From Lineus longissimus (lineage: Eukaryota; Nemertea; Pilidiophora; Heteronemertea; Lineidae), in contig NC_088312.1 of NCBI RefSeq assembly GCF_910592395.1, positions 12,772,001-12,836,000 on the forward strand: a DNA stretch of 64,000 nucleotides, written 5' to 3'. Both the position numbers and the translations under genes were made by a program. The notes under the pieces were generated by a model. That model was not told where the DNA came from and did not search any database. It saw only the letters and a program-made list of their open reading frames with translations. Below, in pieces: positions 1 through 11,651 of the stretch (its first letter is position 1; each line of letters begins with the position of its first letter).

Positions 1-68
1 CCGACACTATAGGCATACGATGAGGACGCTAGTTGTATTACTTTCATTCATTCAGTACAGGACTACCC

Positions 69-222
69 TGTATAGTACCCCCAGGTATATGGCACGGCTT
101 AACCCGCCGGCCATGAGGGAATTCCTTTATGGCCCAGTGGTTGGCGCGTTGGCCCCAGAGTGGAAGTTAAGCAACGTTGAGCGCGGTCAACCTTTGGATC
201 GGTGACCGGCGCGTACAATACA
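69..222 (+). mobile_element. Solo LTR of a 5S-like miniature LTR retrotransposon (TRIM)
   Basis: A 154-bp segment begins TGTATAGTACCCCC and ends GTACAATACA, so it has TG...CA termini. It is flanked by a perfect 5-bp direct repeat TACCC (64-68 and 223-227). The same sequence forms both terminal repeats of the complete elements at 22351-22770 and 60025-60440, so this copy is a solo LTR. Its 3' half reads GAAGTTAAGCAACGTTGAG ... TTTGGATCGGTGACCGG, which matches the box A and box C arrangement of the 5S rRNA internal promoter. The 5' half does not look like 5S rRNA. No protein is encoded. Confidence 0.88.
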
Positions 223-227
223 TACCC

Positions 228-1127
228 CATGTCAATGTTCATGTCTTTTATCCACCTACGTGGAAGGCATTGGCATTGCCCATGAAAAGGGAGTCAATTA
301 TCAGCTGTGACTGTTCTTTCTAATGTTCGCCTGCCACCAGTAAAATCGGCCTATTCATTTGGACTTAGTCATTTTACGATTCAGCCACGCTCGGTTAAGT
401 GGGAGAAGACAGTATATACTTGGAGATAGATCGCAACACAAATGGATTCTTTACTATGAAATATCAAATATCGACCTGTATTGATGCCAGTGGTCGACGC
501 GCAGCCATGTTATACATTATTGTTCATTGGTGCCTCAGGCAAATTTACGGTACACAAAAATATGTTTTTTTTGATTTGATGCAATGTACAACCTGAATAG
601 CCCTTCTATTTTCAATAAAAAAACGTTTTAAATACAACCAATCGCTTTATGATACAGATCGAGTATGTTTAATCATCACTATTCTGGAAGATACAAGTAG
701 GCCTATTGCCATTCATGGCGTCTCCCGGTTATTTGATGATGCTGTAGTCCAGGTAAACTCGACCGTATCCGTCGCGCAGCGGAGGGTCGAGGAAGCCTCG
801 TTATTTTACCCGAGGCTAGCATACATTTTCAGTGCATACCGTGGATGCACTGTCATACCGAGTGCTCTGGTATAGCAGATTATCAACTCGGATCGAGGTT
901 ATCCATCCTACAGAAAAACACGTGACCGGGGACACCAGACGCTTACGCCCCCAAATCGAGTTTATGACGAGAGAATGTCAAGTACCAGTCGATGTAAAGA
1001 GTGAATTGAGGAGACTGGTGAAAGAGTCCAATGATGTTGACACACGATTCATCTGCTACAATTGATGCTGTTCTCTCCGACAGTCACTTTGATCATGACT
1101 AAAAGTTGGGTCTACATTTTAGAAGTA
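228..1127. other. Upstream flank of LamG-PAN unit A
   Basis: No supported coding exon is seen. From about 400 to 1127 the sequence is a near copy of 13265-13982 and partly of 23640-23973, so it is the conserved 5' flank of the tandem LamG-PAN unit. Short open frames here are not conserved in phase between units. Confidence 0.6.
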
Positions 1128-3620
1128 ATGGCACTGGTTGTTCTTTATTTGCAACGGTTTTTGGGCCTTGTAATTACGTCCCGAGGTAAGTGCGATCGGA
1201 GCGTTTGCTGGTTTTTTATCGAGGAATGCCATTTAGGAGAATGTCGGGTGGACATTGTGATTGTGATTATTGTGATTATTTCAACATGGAATTAACCCAT
1301 ACAGGCCAATCTGTCAATGAAGAGATATTCACGCTTCTATACTTTTGAAATAATAGACTTCCGGAAAAATCTGGACAACTGCTGCACATCTGCTTATCGG
1401 ACTTTGCCAAAATGTCAAGTTTGCACCGTCCCTTATGAATTTAAACAATGAAAATAAAGATGATTTTGCAGCGGAATTCCTTCGTTTACCACGGTAATCT
1501 ATTTATTGACAACAAAGCCACTACAGCTAAAAAACAAACCCAAAACAAGCTCAAGAAACGTAGCGTACAGACGACCATAGTTCGGACAAAACTATCGGTT
1601 CATGTTTAAAAGTATATAGCTTTGATGTCAGCAGCAGGTATATTTGAAAGTAAAAATAGCTAAATCACTGCTTCTTCGCCAATAAATGCTCATAATGACC
1701 TACACCATTCCATTCAACAGGTGCCTTTTATCCTGCCCCAATCGCTTTCCTGCCAATGAACAAAATCACCAGAGAAAAGGATGTTTCGGGAAATGGTAAC
1801 CACGCTATATTCAGCGACGTCACACTTACCCAAGGTCCAAATGGAGAAACAAATTACGCGTACGAACTAAAAGGAACCGTTTCTTCTCACATTACGATTA
1901 AGCATACAGAAGCACTGGACATTGGATTGAAGGGGACACTGACAATTGCTGCTTTCATTAGACCTAAACGTCTTCCCAGGGCCCCTATTTTAGAATTTAA
2001 AACTGGCGGGGCCGCACGAACTCTCCATATTTGGATCATCGACGGTTTGATGTACTTTGCGGACCGCGCATACTTATTAAGACCTACTACGTTTCAAAGT
2101 ATGAGACCTATACCTAACAAGTGGCAGTTTTTCGCAGTTTCATACAACAAGGTCACTCAAAATGTTATTTGGTTTCTTGATAGCAAAAGTGCTGTAAGGA
2201 ACTGTGGTGTTTCCACTAGAGTCAACACGAATTCCGATATCATTATCGGAAAATCGGGCGGAGAATCATTCAAAGGTGGCTTCGGCTGTTTGATGCTATT
2301 CAATGTGGCTTTGAGAGTTGTTGACATGAAACGGGCCAGAGATTATTGCCTGGCCAGATCAGGTGAGTAAACGTATTTTAGGCTGCAGTAGTCATTTTCT
2401 CGGTGACGGGGCCAACGCCTCCCCTCTCCTGAAGTCACCAACATGTCATCCATGCCAGATTATCTCAAGAGCCTTTTGCCGCCCAAACAAAAAGTTAGCT
2501 CTCCTTTCACGAGAGGCGGCATAAGGGTAAGACAAGGCAGGGGCGGTGCGATTATGTTGGCTCATAATATCACACAGTGTACAAGCGAGCGTGGCAATAT
2601 CTCCCGGAAGAAGAGTCCATTGATCACATTCCTTTTTTACGAAAGGGTATTTCGGCATTTTTTTTCTATCGGTTATACTCCGTCGGCATTAAAATGTGCA
2701 CTTGTCCACCCTATACAACAAAGAAATGGGCCATTTGAATTCACCACCTGATAGCATAACAGGCTATTCTTATGACGCGCTTCTACACAGTGTATAAGTA
2801 CCTCCTAGGAATATCCAATGATATATGGCTGGCGCGAGTGGACAAAACTCAGAATTATGCCACGGCATAAATCGGAATTGTGGTGCACCCTAAGTCGACC
2901 AATCAAAACATCGGATCGCGTGAATTAAGCCGCGGCAGAATTCAGAATAATGCCACGGCATGAATAGGAATTGTGGTGTTGCATAATTAGACCAATCAGA
3001 AAGTGGCAATTGTTTCTTTATGGTGCGACATAAATCGCACTTCCGTCCACAATTCCTATTTATGCCGCGGCATAATTCACGAGATCCGAGGTTCTGATTG
3101 GTTGATTTGTGGTGCACCACAATTCCGATTTACTTCCGTCCTCAATAAATGACACTTCCGTCCAGATTTCCTATTTATGCCCTGGCATAATTCACGAGAT
3201 CCGAGGTTTTGATTGGTTGATTTATGCCGCACCACAATTCCGATTAATGCCGTGGCTTAATTCTGAATTCTGTCCACTCGCGCCAGCCATAATGATCATG
3301 TGCGAAGTTGTGATCACACGCAGCCGCCGTGATCATTAAGATTTTCTGATGTTTGTTCTTCGACAACGATAGATGGTGTGCGGTATATTCTGTACAACAC
3401 TGAAGGGAGAATACCAGACGGGAAAATACTCATCGAGAACCATACGGCAGATGAACTCGAATGCCTTACTGTTTGCAGCGTGGTAGTTAGCTGCATATCC
3501 ATCTCCTTTTCCTGGACTAGCAAAATATGCCTACTATCGAAAACAAACTTCAGGGAGGTTCCGATTGCACTAGAAGCGGATGTAGGGAGCTCTGTCTATT
3601 TGCGCGAGGCCAGAGTTTAA
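1128..3620 (+). CDS. Secreted LamG-PAN protein, copy A (3 exons)
   Basis: Exons are 1128-1185, 1721-2362 and 3373-3620, joined at AG|GT sites with both introns in phase 1. They total 948 bp and encode 315 aa. Exon 1 is a signal peptide (MALVVLYLQRFLGLVITSR). Exon 2 is a laminin-G/ConA-like jelly-roll domain: DVSGNGNHA near its start, WQFFAVSYN in the middle and GGFGCLMLFNVAL near the end. Exon 3 is a cysteine-rich PAN/apple-like domain with DELECLTVC and KICLL. ATG 1128 is chosen because copy B has an in-frame stop just upstream of the same ATG. The product is probably extracellular and binds carbohydrate or protein; its ligand is unknown. A 468-bp MITE sits in intron 2. The third acceptor (CGATAG) is weak but shared with copy B. 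Confidence 0.75.
2823..3290. mobile_element. MITE in intron 2 of LamG-PAN copy A
   Basis: The ends are inverted repeats (ATGGCTGGCGCGAGTGGACA on the left and its near-complement on the right), continuing imperfectly inward for about 60 bp with repeated ATGCCGCGGCATAA-type palindromes. AATGAT lies on both sides (2817-2822 and 3291-3296). Sibling units carry the uninterrupted site at 15687-15692 and 17027-17032. No coding capacity is seen. The superfamily is not assigned. Confidence 0.8.
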
Positions 3621-3982
3621 AACATGGTATTGACAAAGGTATTCGTATTACCAATTGGCAGGTTTCGCAACCCTTACGGAAAGCTGCGAACTGTAACGTG
3701 AAGTCCTGAAACTATATGCTTCACGGTATTCATATGGTTAATTTGTAAAACGGATAGGGACCGGCCTTATCTTAATTCGGTAAGCTCTTCGCCTTTGTTT
3801 TACGCTGCAACGTACTTGCGGAGAGATCAATCATCGGGTAGCGCATGAAGTCGGCATAGGCCTATTCTTCTATGTTTGCGCAACAGGGCCTTGAATTTTT
3901 ATTCCAGTTAAATCGGGTTGATCGTTTTATTAATATTTTGTATTTAACATCACCCCCTAAAGTTAATTGTGGTGCCGACAAC

Positions 3983-4704
3983 ATGGCTTATAGTCCGTTT
4001 TCGAAGGGCAGTTCTCAGGACAAGGCGAGTGGGATTGTTCCCAGCTCACAGTGTACGTGGACCGACATCAAGGACTTGTTCAGCGAATTGACTGGCAGTA
4101 GTGTCAAACTTTCAGAAATCAAGATCGAACCGTGGTTCGGAATGAAAGATAGGGTAGGTGCGAGAGATTGGCTCACACGTTTTTCCCTATATGCAAAGAC
4201 GAAAGGCCTAATCAAGGAAGGCGCATGGCTATGGTTTCTTAACTTGAGATCAGTCATACGGAGTGATTGGGATAGACTAGCAGAGGCTTTCCTAAGTCAT
4301 TTCGAAAATGAGAAATTCAGATTTGTCAAATTAAATACCCTTATGTCCAAGCAAATGGGACTTAGTCAAAAGGATTGCAGTTTTTTCAAGACTTTCTTGA
4401 GAGCGGTATGGCGCTTAACCTCTCTACTTCTGAAATTCTCAGCTATTTCATACGAGGTTTGCGACCTCATATTAAAGCTCATGTACTTCGGTCCGCCCCT
4501 TCGGACATGGATGAAGCGGTGGTGGCAGCCCGTCTGTTTGAAGAGACGGAATGCCTTGATGCAGACGTTTTGGCAACTCCGGCTATTTTTGCTTTACAAG
4601 ACTCGCAAAACCTCGACTTGTTGGAGGAAATTCATGAATTACGTGAGGAGATTGAAAGTCTCAGCAGGCAGGTGCACCAGACACAACCCTGGACACAGTA
4701 TTAG
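3983..4704 (+). pseudogene. Ty3-like retrotransposon gag remnant, frameshifted
   Basis: The frame starts at ATG 3983 (MAYSPFSKGSS). It contains a retrotransposon-gag-like core with IEPWFGMKDRVGARDWLTRF and SDWDRLAEAFLSHFE. Near 4375 the matching sequence moves to another frame (FFQDFLESGMALNLSTSEIL ... DEAVVAARLFEETE) and ends at 4704 after a leucine/glutamate-rich coiled-coil-like tail. One frameshift therefore splits the gene. No reverse transcriptase, integrase or protease motifs were seen downstream, so the element is incomplete. A TGGTGCCGAC string just before the ATG could be a primer-binding site, but no adjacent LTR could be shown. Confidence 0.55.
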
Positions 4705-5017
4705 GTTGGAGATTGTGAGTATAGGGAGTGTGATAACAGCCAGTCTTTAAACTAAATAGTTGGGTCCATGAGAGGGGTTACTTAAACCTATGTGGGCCCG
4801 GATACTGGTGTGCTAAAAGAAGCGTTTTCAATCAAAGAAGGAATAGGGTGTATGCTCGTGTTCAGTTTCGAAACCGAGACGTTTTCGGAACTTTCGACAG
4901 AATAAGTATCACAGTGTCAGGTTTGATGAAAATAGTAAGTATGAGTGTAGAGTGGGCAGGCGTTTTGAGTAAGAGAGGGATGAAAAGCAGGAGGGAAAGG
5001 TTGGTTCACCACCACGG

Positions 5018-5674
5018 TTGATTAAAAGAATGGTAAGGGAATTCACACCTCCTGCCGAAGTTGCAAATACAGGTATAGAGGTAGAAAGAAACGGTGCATC
5101 TCAAGTTCTATTTCCTAATTTAAATGCTAGGGAAGACTGTAGCTCTATGTTATATTTGAAAAATTATCTAAACCTAATTGTAAGAAGACAAGATGAAATG
5201 TATTGTAGTAAAGGGGTACTACACTCCCCGAATAAGTTAGGGTCTAGCTGTAGATCTACGTTATATTTGGAAGATTATCTAAACTTAGTTGTTCGAAAAG
5301 AAGATGAAATGTATTTTAGCAAGGGCGTACTACTCTCCCCGAATAAGTTAGGGATTATACATAGTTGTAGGTCTAGTTTAAATTTGGAGAATTATCTCAA
5401 CTTGGTTATTAGAAAACAAAATGTAATGTATTGTAGTAAGGGGGTACTACTCTCCCCAAATAAGTTAGATATTAGCAATATCGACTCTGGATGTTGTGAT
5501 AGTTCAACTGTAGGTGGATTTGAAGGTACTGCAGAGCAAGCCGACACGTTTGCTAATAATGACGAATCAGACAGCGGTTTCTCTTGTACGCTTACACATA
5601 ATTTGCTGGCGAAAGACATTCGGTCAGTAGCACATAGGCCCGAGTCATTGGGTGATAATATGAATAAAGACTAG
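5018..5674 (+). CDS. Unrecognised 218-aa ORF with three internal repeats
   Basis: This open frame of 218 codons is not recognised. It contains three imperfect repeats of about 37-39 residues (roughly aa 41-77, 78-115 and 116-153). Each carries a YLxNYLNLVVRKxDEMY-like core followed by SKGVLLSPNKLG. The nucleotide repeats are 111-117 bp, a multiple of three, so the frame survives repeat change. The C-terminal part is acidic and serine-rich. It lies downstream of the gag remnant inside the composite insertion and may be part of that mobile element. It could also be a repeat-driven open frame with no product. Confidence 0.3.
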   Translation: MIKRMVREFTPPAEVANTGIEVERNGASQVLFPNLNAREDCSSMLYLKNYLNLIVRRQDEMYCSKGVLHSPNKLGSSCRSTLYLEDYLNLVVRKEDEMYFSKGVLLSPNKLGIIHSCRSSLNLENYLNLVIRKQNVMYCSKGVLLSPNKLDISNIDSGCCDSSTVGGFEGTAEQADTFANNDESDSGFSCTLTHNLLAKDIRSVAHRPESLGDNMNKD

Positions 5675-5772
5675 CAAATGCTTTTATCTAAAACTCCATG
5701 TACATTTACACTAGGCCTTTCTGTACAAAATTGTAGTAAAAGTATTTGCTCGTCTTTATTCATATCACCCAT
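5647..5772. repeat. Long imperfect inverted repeat
   Basis: The arm 5647-5686 (ATTGGGTGATAATATGAATA...) is nearly the reverse complement of 5737-5772, with a spacer of about 50 bp. The left arm overlaps the stop codon of the 218-aa frame. It could be a foldback end or an RNA hairpin. Confidence 0.7.
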
Positions 5773-5929
5773 TGTCTGTGCAAGGTACTGTTGTGCAAAA
5801 GCCCCAGTTATTAAACTCGGAAAGGCGGGTTGTCACATATGTTAATAGGACTTCGTCCCGAAAAAATATGGTGTCGGAGGGAAGTCCCGCGTTATATGCG
5901 TATTATGCGGGTCTGTGAAGTTGGCTCCC

Positions 5930-6720
5930 AGTTCCCAGTTCCCAGTTCCTTATTCGTGCTCATTTTGAAACATGGTATGTTTGGATACGAATAAGGAACT
6001 AGGAAATGGGCTAAGCATTTTCCAGTTCCCAATTCAAATTTCTTTCAAATATTAACCCTCCACAGTCCGATAACTCAACTTGGTGGTTTTAACCCTTTCC
6101 TACCAAGCTCCCGATTCAACTATCAGTGACTTTAACCTTTTCTGACCCATTTCCCGGTTCAAAATACCAGCTCCTTATTCGTCTTAACTCATTTTAACCC
6201 TTTATAACTCCATTTCCCGATTCATTTACAGTCACTTTAACCCTTTCTGACGCTATTTCCTGGTTCAAAATGCCAACTCCTCATTCGTCTTAACGCATGC
6301 TAGCCATTTATAAGTCCATTTCCCGATTCAAATACTAGCTCCCAATTCAGCTACAAGTCACTTTAACACTTTCTAAGCCCATTTCCCAGTTCAAAATGCC
6401 AGATGCTTGTTCGTCTTAACGCATTTTAACCCTCTATAACTCCACTTCCCGATTCAAATGCTGGCTCCCGATTCATCTACAAGTCACTTTAACCCTTTCT
6501 GACTCCATTTCCCAGTTCAAAATGCCAGTTCCTTATTCGTCTTAACTCCTTTTAACACTTTATAACTCTATTTCCCGATTCAAATGCTGGCTTCCGATTC
6601 AGATACAAGTCACTTTAACCCTTTCTGACTCCATTTCCCGGTTCAAAATGCCAGCTCCTTATTTGTCTTAACTCATTTTAACCCTCTATAACTCCATATC
6701 CGGTGACAAATACTCAAATA
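5930..6720. repeat. 126-bp tandem repeat, about six copies
   Basis: A unit containing CATTTCCCGGTTCAAAATGC, CTTATTCGTCTTAACTCATT and CACTTTAACCCTTTCTGACT recurs. The TTCGTCTTAAC landmark occurs at about 6177, 6283, 6409, 6535 and 6661, so the period is 126 bp after a shorter first unit (106 bp). At the left edge GTTCCTTATTCGT (5945-5957) and its exact complement (5987-5999) form a 13-bp stem. Non-coding. Confidence 0.8.
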
Positions 6721-6783
6721 ACACTAATATGACCCTAAACCAATTCTCTATCGTCACCATTAAACATATGACTATCATATCAG

Positions 6784-7218
6784 TTGATACACAACGGTTG
6801 GGATTTGCTGTTGGTTCTCAGAAGTTTGGCGAGTAGTTTCGCCGAGTTTATAAGAGTGAAACTAAAGGACTATCAAAGCAAGCGCGCTGGAAAATTTCAA
6901 TCGACCGATAAGGTAGGTGGATTTAGGCCTTTATTTAGATGCAGGGCCGTGAAATATGGTTATGATAATAACAGATCAGTTGAGCTCGAGTGCTCTTTTG
7001 TGATAAATTACGTGTCTATAGACGTAACGGAAAAGTTGACTTCAGCTACCAAAAGTTGCGGTAGAGACGGAGGTATCATTGAGATCGACTCCAGCTTCCA
7101 TAAAAGGCTGTCAAGATTTTTTCACCAGGTAGCATCAAATGCTCAGTTGAAACGTGCACACATGAATGTATCAGAAGTTACAGGTGAATTTGGTTTTGCT
7201 GAGGGGATCAGTGAATAA
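6784..7218 (+). CDS. Unrecognised 144-aa ORF
   Basis: This 144-codon frame follows directly after the 126-bp repeat. The protein has a basic N-terminal half (FIRVKLKDYQSKRAGK), two FRCRAV/ELECSF cysteine stretches and ends FGFAEGISE. No domain is recognised. It lies inside the composite insertion and may be a fragment of a mobile-element gene. Support is limited to its length. Confidence 0.22.
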   Translation: MIHNGWDLLLVLRSLASSFAEFIRVKLKDYQSKRAGKFQSTDKVGGFRPLFRCRAVKYGYDNNRSVELECSFVINYVSIDVTEKLTSATKSCGRDGGIIEIDSSFHKRLSRFFHQVASNAQLKRAHMNVSEVTGEFGFAEGISE

Positions 7219-8615
7219 ACGAGAGAGAAAGCTACTCTCACCCTACTACTACTTGAGATTTTGTAGTTTTATCTCTATTGTTGTTTGTTATGATGCATCT
7301 TTCCATATAAGATAAATTTCAGTTCGGATGATAGCCCATTTGAAGGATGGATTTTCCGCCATTTCCTATTTCTTCGCTCTGGCGCAGTTAGTGGAACTGC
7401 GATAAAGGTTTGCAAATAAAGGTTGACCTTGCTGGGGTGCACCGTGAGGCTGATAGGGATGACGGTGCAGAGGTACGTCGTTATGGTCCAAGGGTATCGT
7501 GAAGAAAATTTGCTAAATAGTCATAGTAAAGCCAGCGTTTTTTTAGTTTTAGAGCTGTTTCACATTAGTTGGTGAAAAGCAAAAGCAATAGCAACCATAC
7601 ACATTATGGTTCTCACGAGCTCGTCTAGACAAGTAGGTCGCCTCAAGGTGACGACTCTACTCGTAACCGGTGTAACATCTGTGGTTGTTTCCCATGTGTC
7701 AGTGTTTCCAAACAATAGGCAGCTAGAGAGACCATGACTTTTCAATAGGGGGAAACACAGAAAAACTTGTCAATCTATCTTTTAGCGTTCCCAAACAATG
7801 AGGGGAAACACTCAAAAATAGAAACACTCAAAAACATTACACCGGCACTATCTTAGATTCTCATTGCAGGATAACCTTCGTCGAGAGAGCTACGTAATTA
7901 CTGGCCGTGCGAATGCACATCTTTTGGGAATGTCATCGACCGCTTCCTGAGGCTGGTGCATTGTCGTGGTGGGAAGCCACTTCGAGAACACCTTGCGATT
8001 TCTGCTTTTTTGGAGAGCATGAAGATGTATTTTTTGAGCCAGAATGTTGCCAAGTGTAGAGCTCAAGACTAGTCGTACATAGATGAGAGTTGGAAGTGGC
8101 ATTTCCTGATATGATTGTTCTTGAGTGAATAGATAATTCATCCCATAACAAATATTATCGAGACTATCTTTTGGAAGAGTTATGTACAAAATATCGATAT
8201 GCAAATCATAACAATATAGATTAGTAATGTTTGTAAATAACGGTCGGTGTTCCAGTAGACCGGGGTAGAATTTAAGGATATTGAGATATGGATTACTTTT
8301 GTCGGTCGAAATTATAGATAACATTGAAATAACTTACGATTGTCTTGTCTACATTGACGCGATCTTTGTTGGTGACTTATATGCAGAGTAGTGTTTCTTT
8401 ACAAGTTAAATCTTCGAATGTATGTTACGCGTTATATTTTTGAGTGAAGCTTTTAAATGATTATCGTGATTTGTGTTACGATATACCATTGGTTTGTCAA
8501 CAAGTCTTGAATTTTGTTAACTTGCATTGACGATACTCTTAACGATAGTACCATAGTAATACGATAAAGGGTAGGACTAACCGCGTGCCAAATGTGGTTA
8601 TTAGTATGTCATTTG
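7219..8615. other. No supported gene
   Basis: AT-rich sequence within the composite insertion. A 144-codon minus-strand frame at 7890-8324 has no recognisable domain and no supporting context. Nothing else is identifiable here. Confidence 0.5.
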
Positions 8616-9093
8616 ATTACATATTACGACGTCCATTTAATTAGTCTTGGAATAACTGTGTTAAAAAAAAGGCTTTTTCAGTGCAACCGCGCCCTTGGTT
8701 TAGCCAGTGAGATCGTATGTGCTATTTGATAATAGAAATCATTTCAAAAATCATAGGTGGTACGGGATCAAAAGGTGAATGGACATACGAAAAAAATAAG
8801 AGGTATAGGGTCTTGTCCTTGCGACTATATTTAAAAAAACCAAAACAAAACAAGGTCAACCTTAACAAAAAACAACAACAAAACTTAACTCGTGGCTAAG
8901 TAAGTGCTCTTTAAAAAGTACCAACGAAGGATCGAGCGAATGTCTCCGCTATAGCCAAGGTAAAGAATATGCGTGTGGCTAATTTTGTGAGCATAGTCTA
9001 ATAGTAGCATTTGTTTGCTGCCACCCAGTAAATTGTGTACGGTCGGCGTTGCCTCTATAGCAGCCTTTAAAAGTAGGTACAGTCTATCAGGTA
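8616..9093 (+). repeat. Long direct repeat, left copy
   Basis: This is about 478 bp and highly similar to 11652-12117. Shared landmarks are ATTACATATTACGACGTCCA, the CCAGTGAGATCGTATGTG string and a purine-rich stretch with many AAAC words. The pair is separated by about 2.6 kb containing a 35-bp minisatellite. The repeats could be degenerate LTRs or a local duplication; no TG...CA termini or target-site duplication was found. Confidence 0.75.
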
Positions 9094-9770
9094 CATTGTA
9101 TCAAAGGCTCAAGATCGTGAATGATTTGTCTTGTTCTCGTGGTTGACATACCTGTACAAGGTATCCAGCAAGAGGCCGACATAATCACCTCTCTGAAAGT
9201 TTTCTGAAGTGGAGAAGCGTTCTGGGTACAGATCCTGGTCAGTATAGGTAACCGCTTTGGAACGACTCGCCAATATCCTATATCTTCCTGGTGATAGTTG
9301 AGTGGCAGGGGCAGTGTGAGTATTTCGAAAAGCTGCTACTTTTATCGCTTTCTCAAAGGGATCATCTCATGCAACGTGGTTTTGCCACGGGATGATCATT
9401 TTGTTGCTCTGTTTCACCACAGTTACAGGTGCATTAGACTCGTTTTATTCTCCTCTTCAAGTTACACTCACGGATAAGCGCGTATCGTGTTTTTTTAAAG
9501 TGGCACAAGTAACATTGAACATGCTCTTCTTCAGTAAACCACCAGTTGGTCCTTACTATTCTCCATCCCACAAATGCTCTTTCCGAATATGCAGTGGAGA
9601 GCGACCATTATCCGGGGTTCATCATGATCACGTCGATAGTAGCCGGCCACATCGTCCTACGGACACTGCAACGAACATTCAATCATTAACGTCTTGTATA
9701 CCAACCAATGACATGGACAGGTTAAATACCCCAGTACGGATAAGGAGGGAATGTTACATACGGCTAAGTA

Positions 9771-10799
9771 CAGTGGAGGGTGCTACCAAAGTCATCCTTT
9801 CTGAACAGCGAAGGGTGCAACCAAAGTCATTCTTTCTGAACAGCGGAGGGTGCAACCAAAGTCATCCTTTCTGAACAGTGGAGGGTGCAACCAAAGTCAT
9901 CCTTTCTGAACAGCGGAGGGTGCAACCAAATTCATCCTTTCTGAACAGTGGAGGGTGCAACCAAAGTCATCCTTTCTGAACATCGGAGGGTGCAACCAAA
10001 GTCATCCTTTCTGAACAGCGGAGGGTGTAACCAAAGTCATCCTTTCTGAACAGCGGAGGGTGTAACCAAAGTCATCCTTTCTGAACAGCGGAGGGTGCAA
10101 CCAAAGTCATCCTTTCTGAACAGCGAAGGGTGCAACCAACGTCATCCTTTCTGAACAGCGGAGGGTGCAACCAAAGTCATTCTTTCTGAACAGCGGAGGG
10201 CGCAACCAAAGTCATCCTTTCTGAACAGCGGAGGGTGCAACCAAAGTCATCCTTGCTGAACAGCGAAGGGTACAACCAAAGTCATCCTTTCTGAACAGCG
10301 GAGGGTGCAACCAAAGTCATCCTTTCTGAACAGCGAAGGGTACAACCAAAGTCATCCTTTCTGAACAGCGGAGGGTGCAACCAAAGTCATCCTCTCTGAA
10401 CAGCGAAGGGTGTAACCAAAGTCATCCTTTCTGAACAGCGGAGGGTGCAACCAAATTCATCCTTTCTGAACAGTGGAGGGTGCTACCAAAGTCATCCTTT
10501 CTGAACAGCGAAGGGTGCAACCAAAGTCATTCTTTCTGAACAGCGGAGGGTGCAACCAAGGTCATCCTTTCTGAACAGTGGAGGGTGCAACCAAAGTCAT
10601 CCTTTCTGAACAGCGGAGGGTGCAACCAAATTCATCCTTTCTGAACAGTGGAGGGTGCAACCAAAGTCATCCTTTCTGAACAGTGGAGGGTGCAACCAAA
10701 TTATCCTTTCTGAACAGCGAAGGGTGCAACCAAAGTCATCCTTTCTGAACAGCGGAGGGTGCAACCAAAGTCATTCTTTTCGAATGGCGGAGGGTGCAG
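9771..10799. repeat. 35-bp minisatellite, about 29 copies
   Basis: The unit CAGCGGAGGGTGCAACCAAA + GTCATCCTTTCTGAA is 35 bp and is tandemly repeated over about 1.03 kb. Variants include CAGTGG, CAGCGA and CATCGG starts, TGTAACC and TGCTACC, and AATTCATCC. The order of variants beginning at 9771 recurs at 10471, exactly 700 bp (20 units) later, for about 210 bp with one mismatch. Since 35 is not a multiple of 3, the open frames across it are not coding. Confidence 0.95.
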
Positions 10800-11651
10800 C
10801 GGCTATCATCTTATTTTGTGATCATTCGTTGTATAGTTTCAAACATAATATTTGAAAATTGTTCACTTGTTTCGCGCGAACGTTTCGCAAATTTGGCATA
10901 CCCGAGGGTTTTGTACAGTGCAAAAAAAGATGATGGTTAAAATGATAACTGATTAGTTTAGTTCAAAAGGTTCAGTCTGTTGATAAGTATGAAATTATAT
11001 TGGTGAATCTTAATTCAGGATGAATGTGCGTGTGAAGCTGACCAGCATGGTGAATTGTCTGTGTGAATTTATCGACAGTACCTCGTGTAACAACATAATT
11101 ATTGGCCAAATAGCAGATAGTCGGTCCTACTTCTGTTTCAAGTGGTGCCATCCTTGCTGGGCTTATATTGTAGTGTTGGGTTAGTCCTTCAAAGGGCGAC
11201 GAGAATAATTTTTTTAATGAATTGTACGAGGTACGGTGTATCGTTTGGATGGTCTTAAGACATGGGTGTTTCTGTATTCTAGCATATTAATAGAATGTAA
11301 TATTTATCTGGGATGCTCCGTCTAATAGTTGCAAAGAAGGAGTTGAGTGAAGTACTTTGGAATCAGTACAGGCGAATTGATTAATAATGTAATCAAGGTA
11401 AAAGGAGCTTAGACCTATCGTGTATTTTTATGTGATAAAAATTAGGAAGGTGAAAAATCTTGGCGAAGCATGTGCGGTGTTGCAAGGTCGTCTTATACGA
11501 CTTTGGAACGTCGTACTTGCCTTATCAAACATTTATCTAAAATCGTTATCTACTCTTCTTTCATATGGGTTACATAGTCCCACGGGACATAAATATCATA
11601 TCAATTGGGTCAATAACAATCTCCCATTCATTAACTTACTTTTTTAGTTTT

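Noticed and set aside
69-222. Functional 5S rRNA gene
   Set aside because: Only the internal-promoter half resembles 5S rRNA; the 5' half does not, there is no terminator run of T, and TSDs show it is a mobile-element LTR.
832-1065. 77-aa ORF upstream of LamG copy A
   Set aside because: The equivalent frame in unit B is broken by indels, so it is not conserved.
2443-2751. 102-aa ORF between LamG and PAN exons
   Set aside because: It lies in intron 2; the frame is broken in the other units.
7890-8324. 144-aa minus-strand ORF
   Set aside because: AT-rich chance frame in a repeat-rich insertion, no recognisable motif.
9771-10799. CRISPR-like array
   Set aside because: Units of 35 bp are contiguous with no unique spacers, and the genome is animal.
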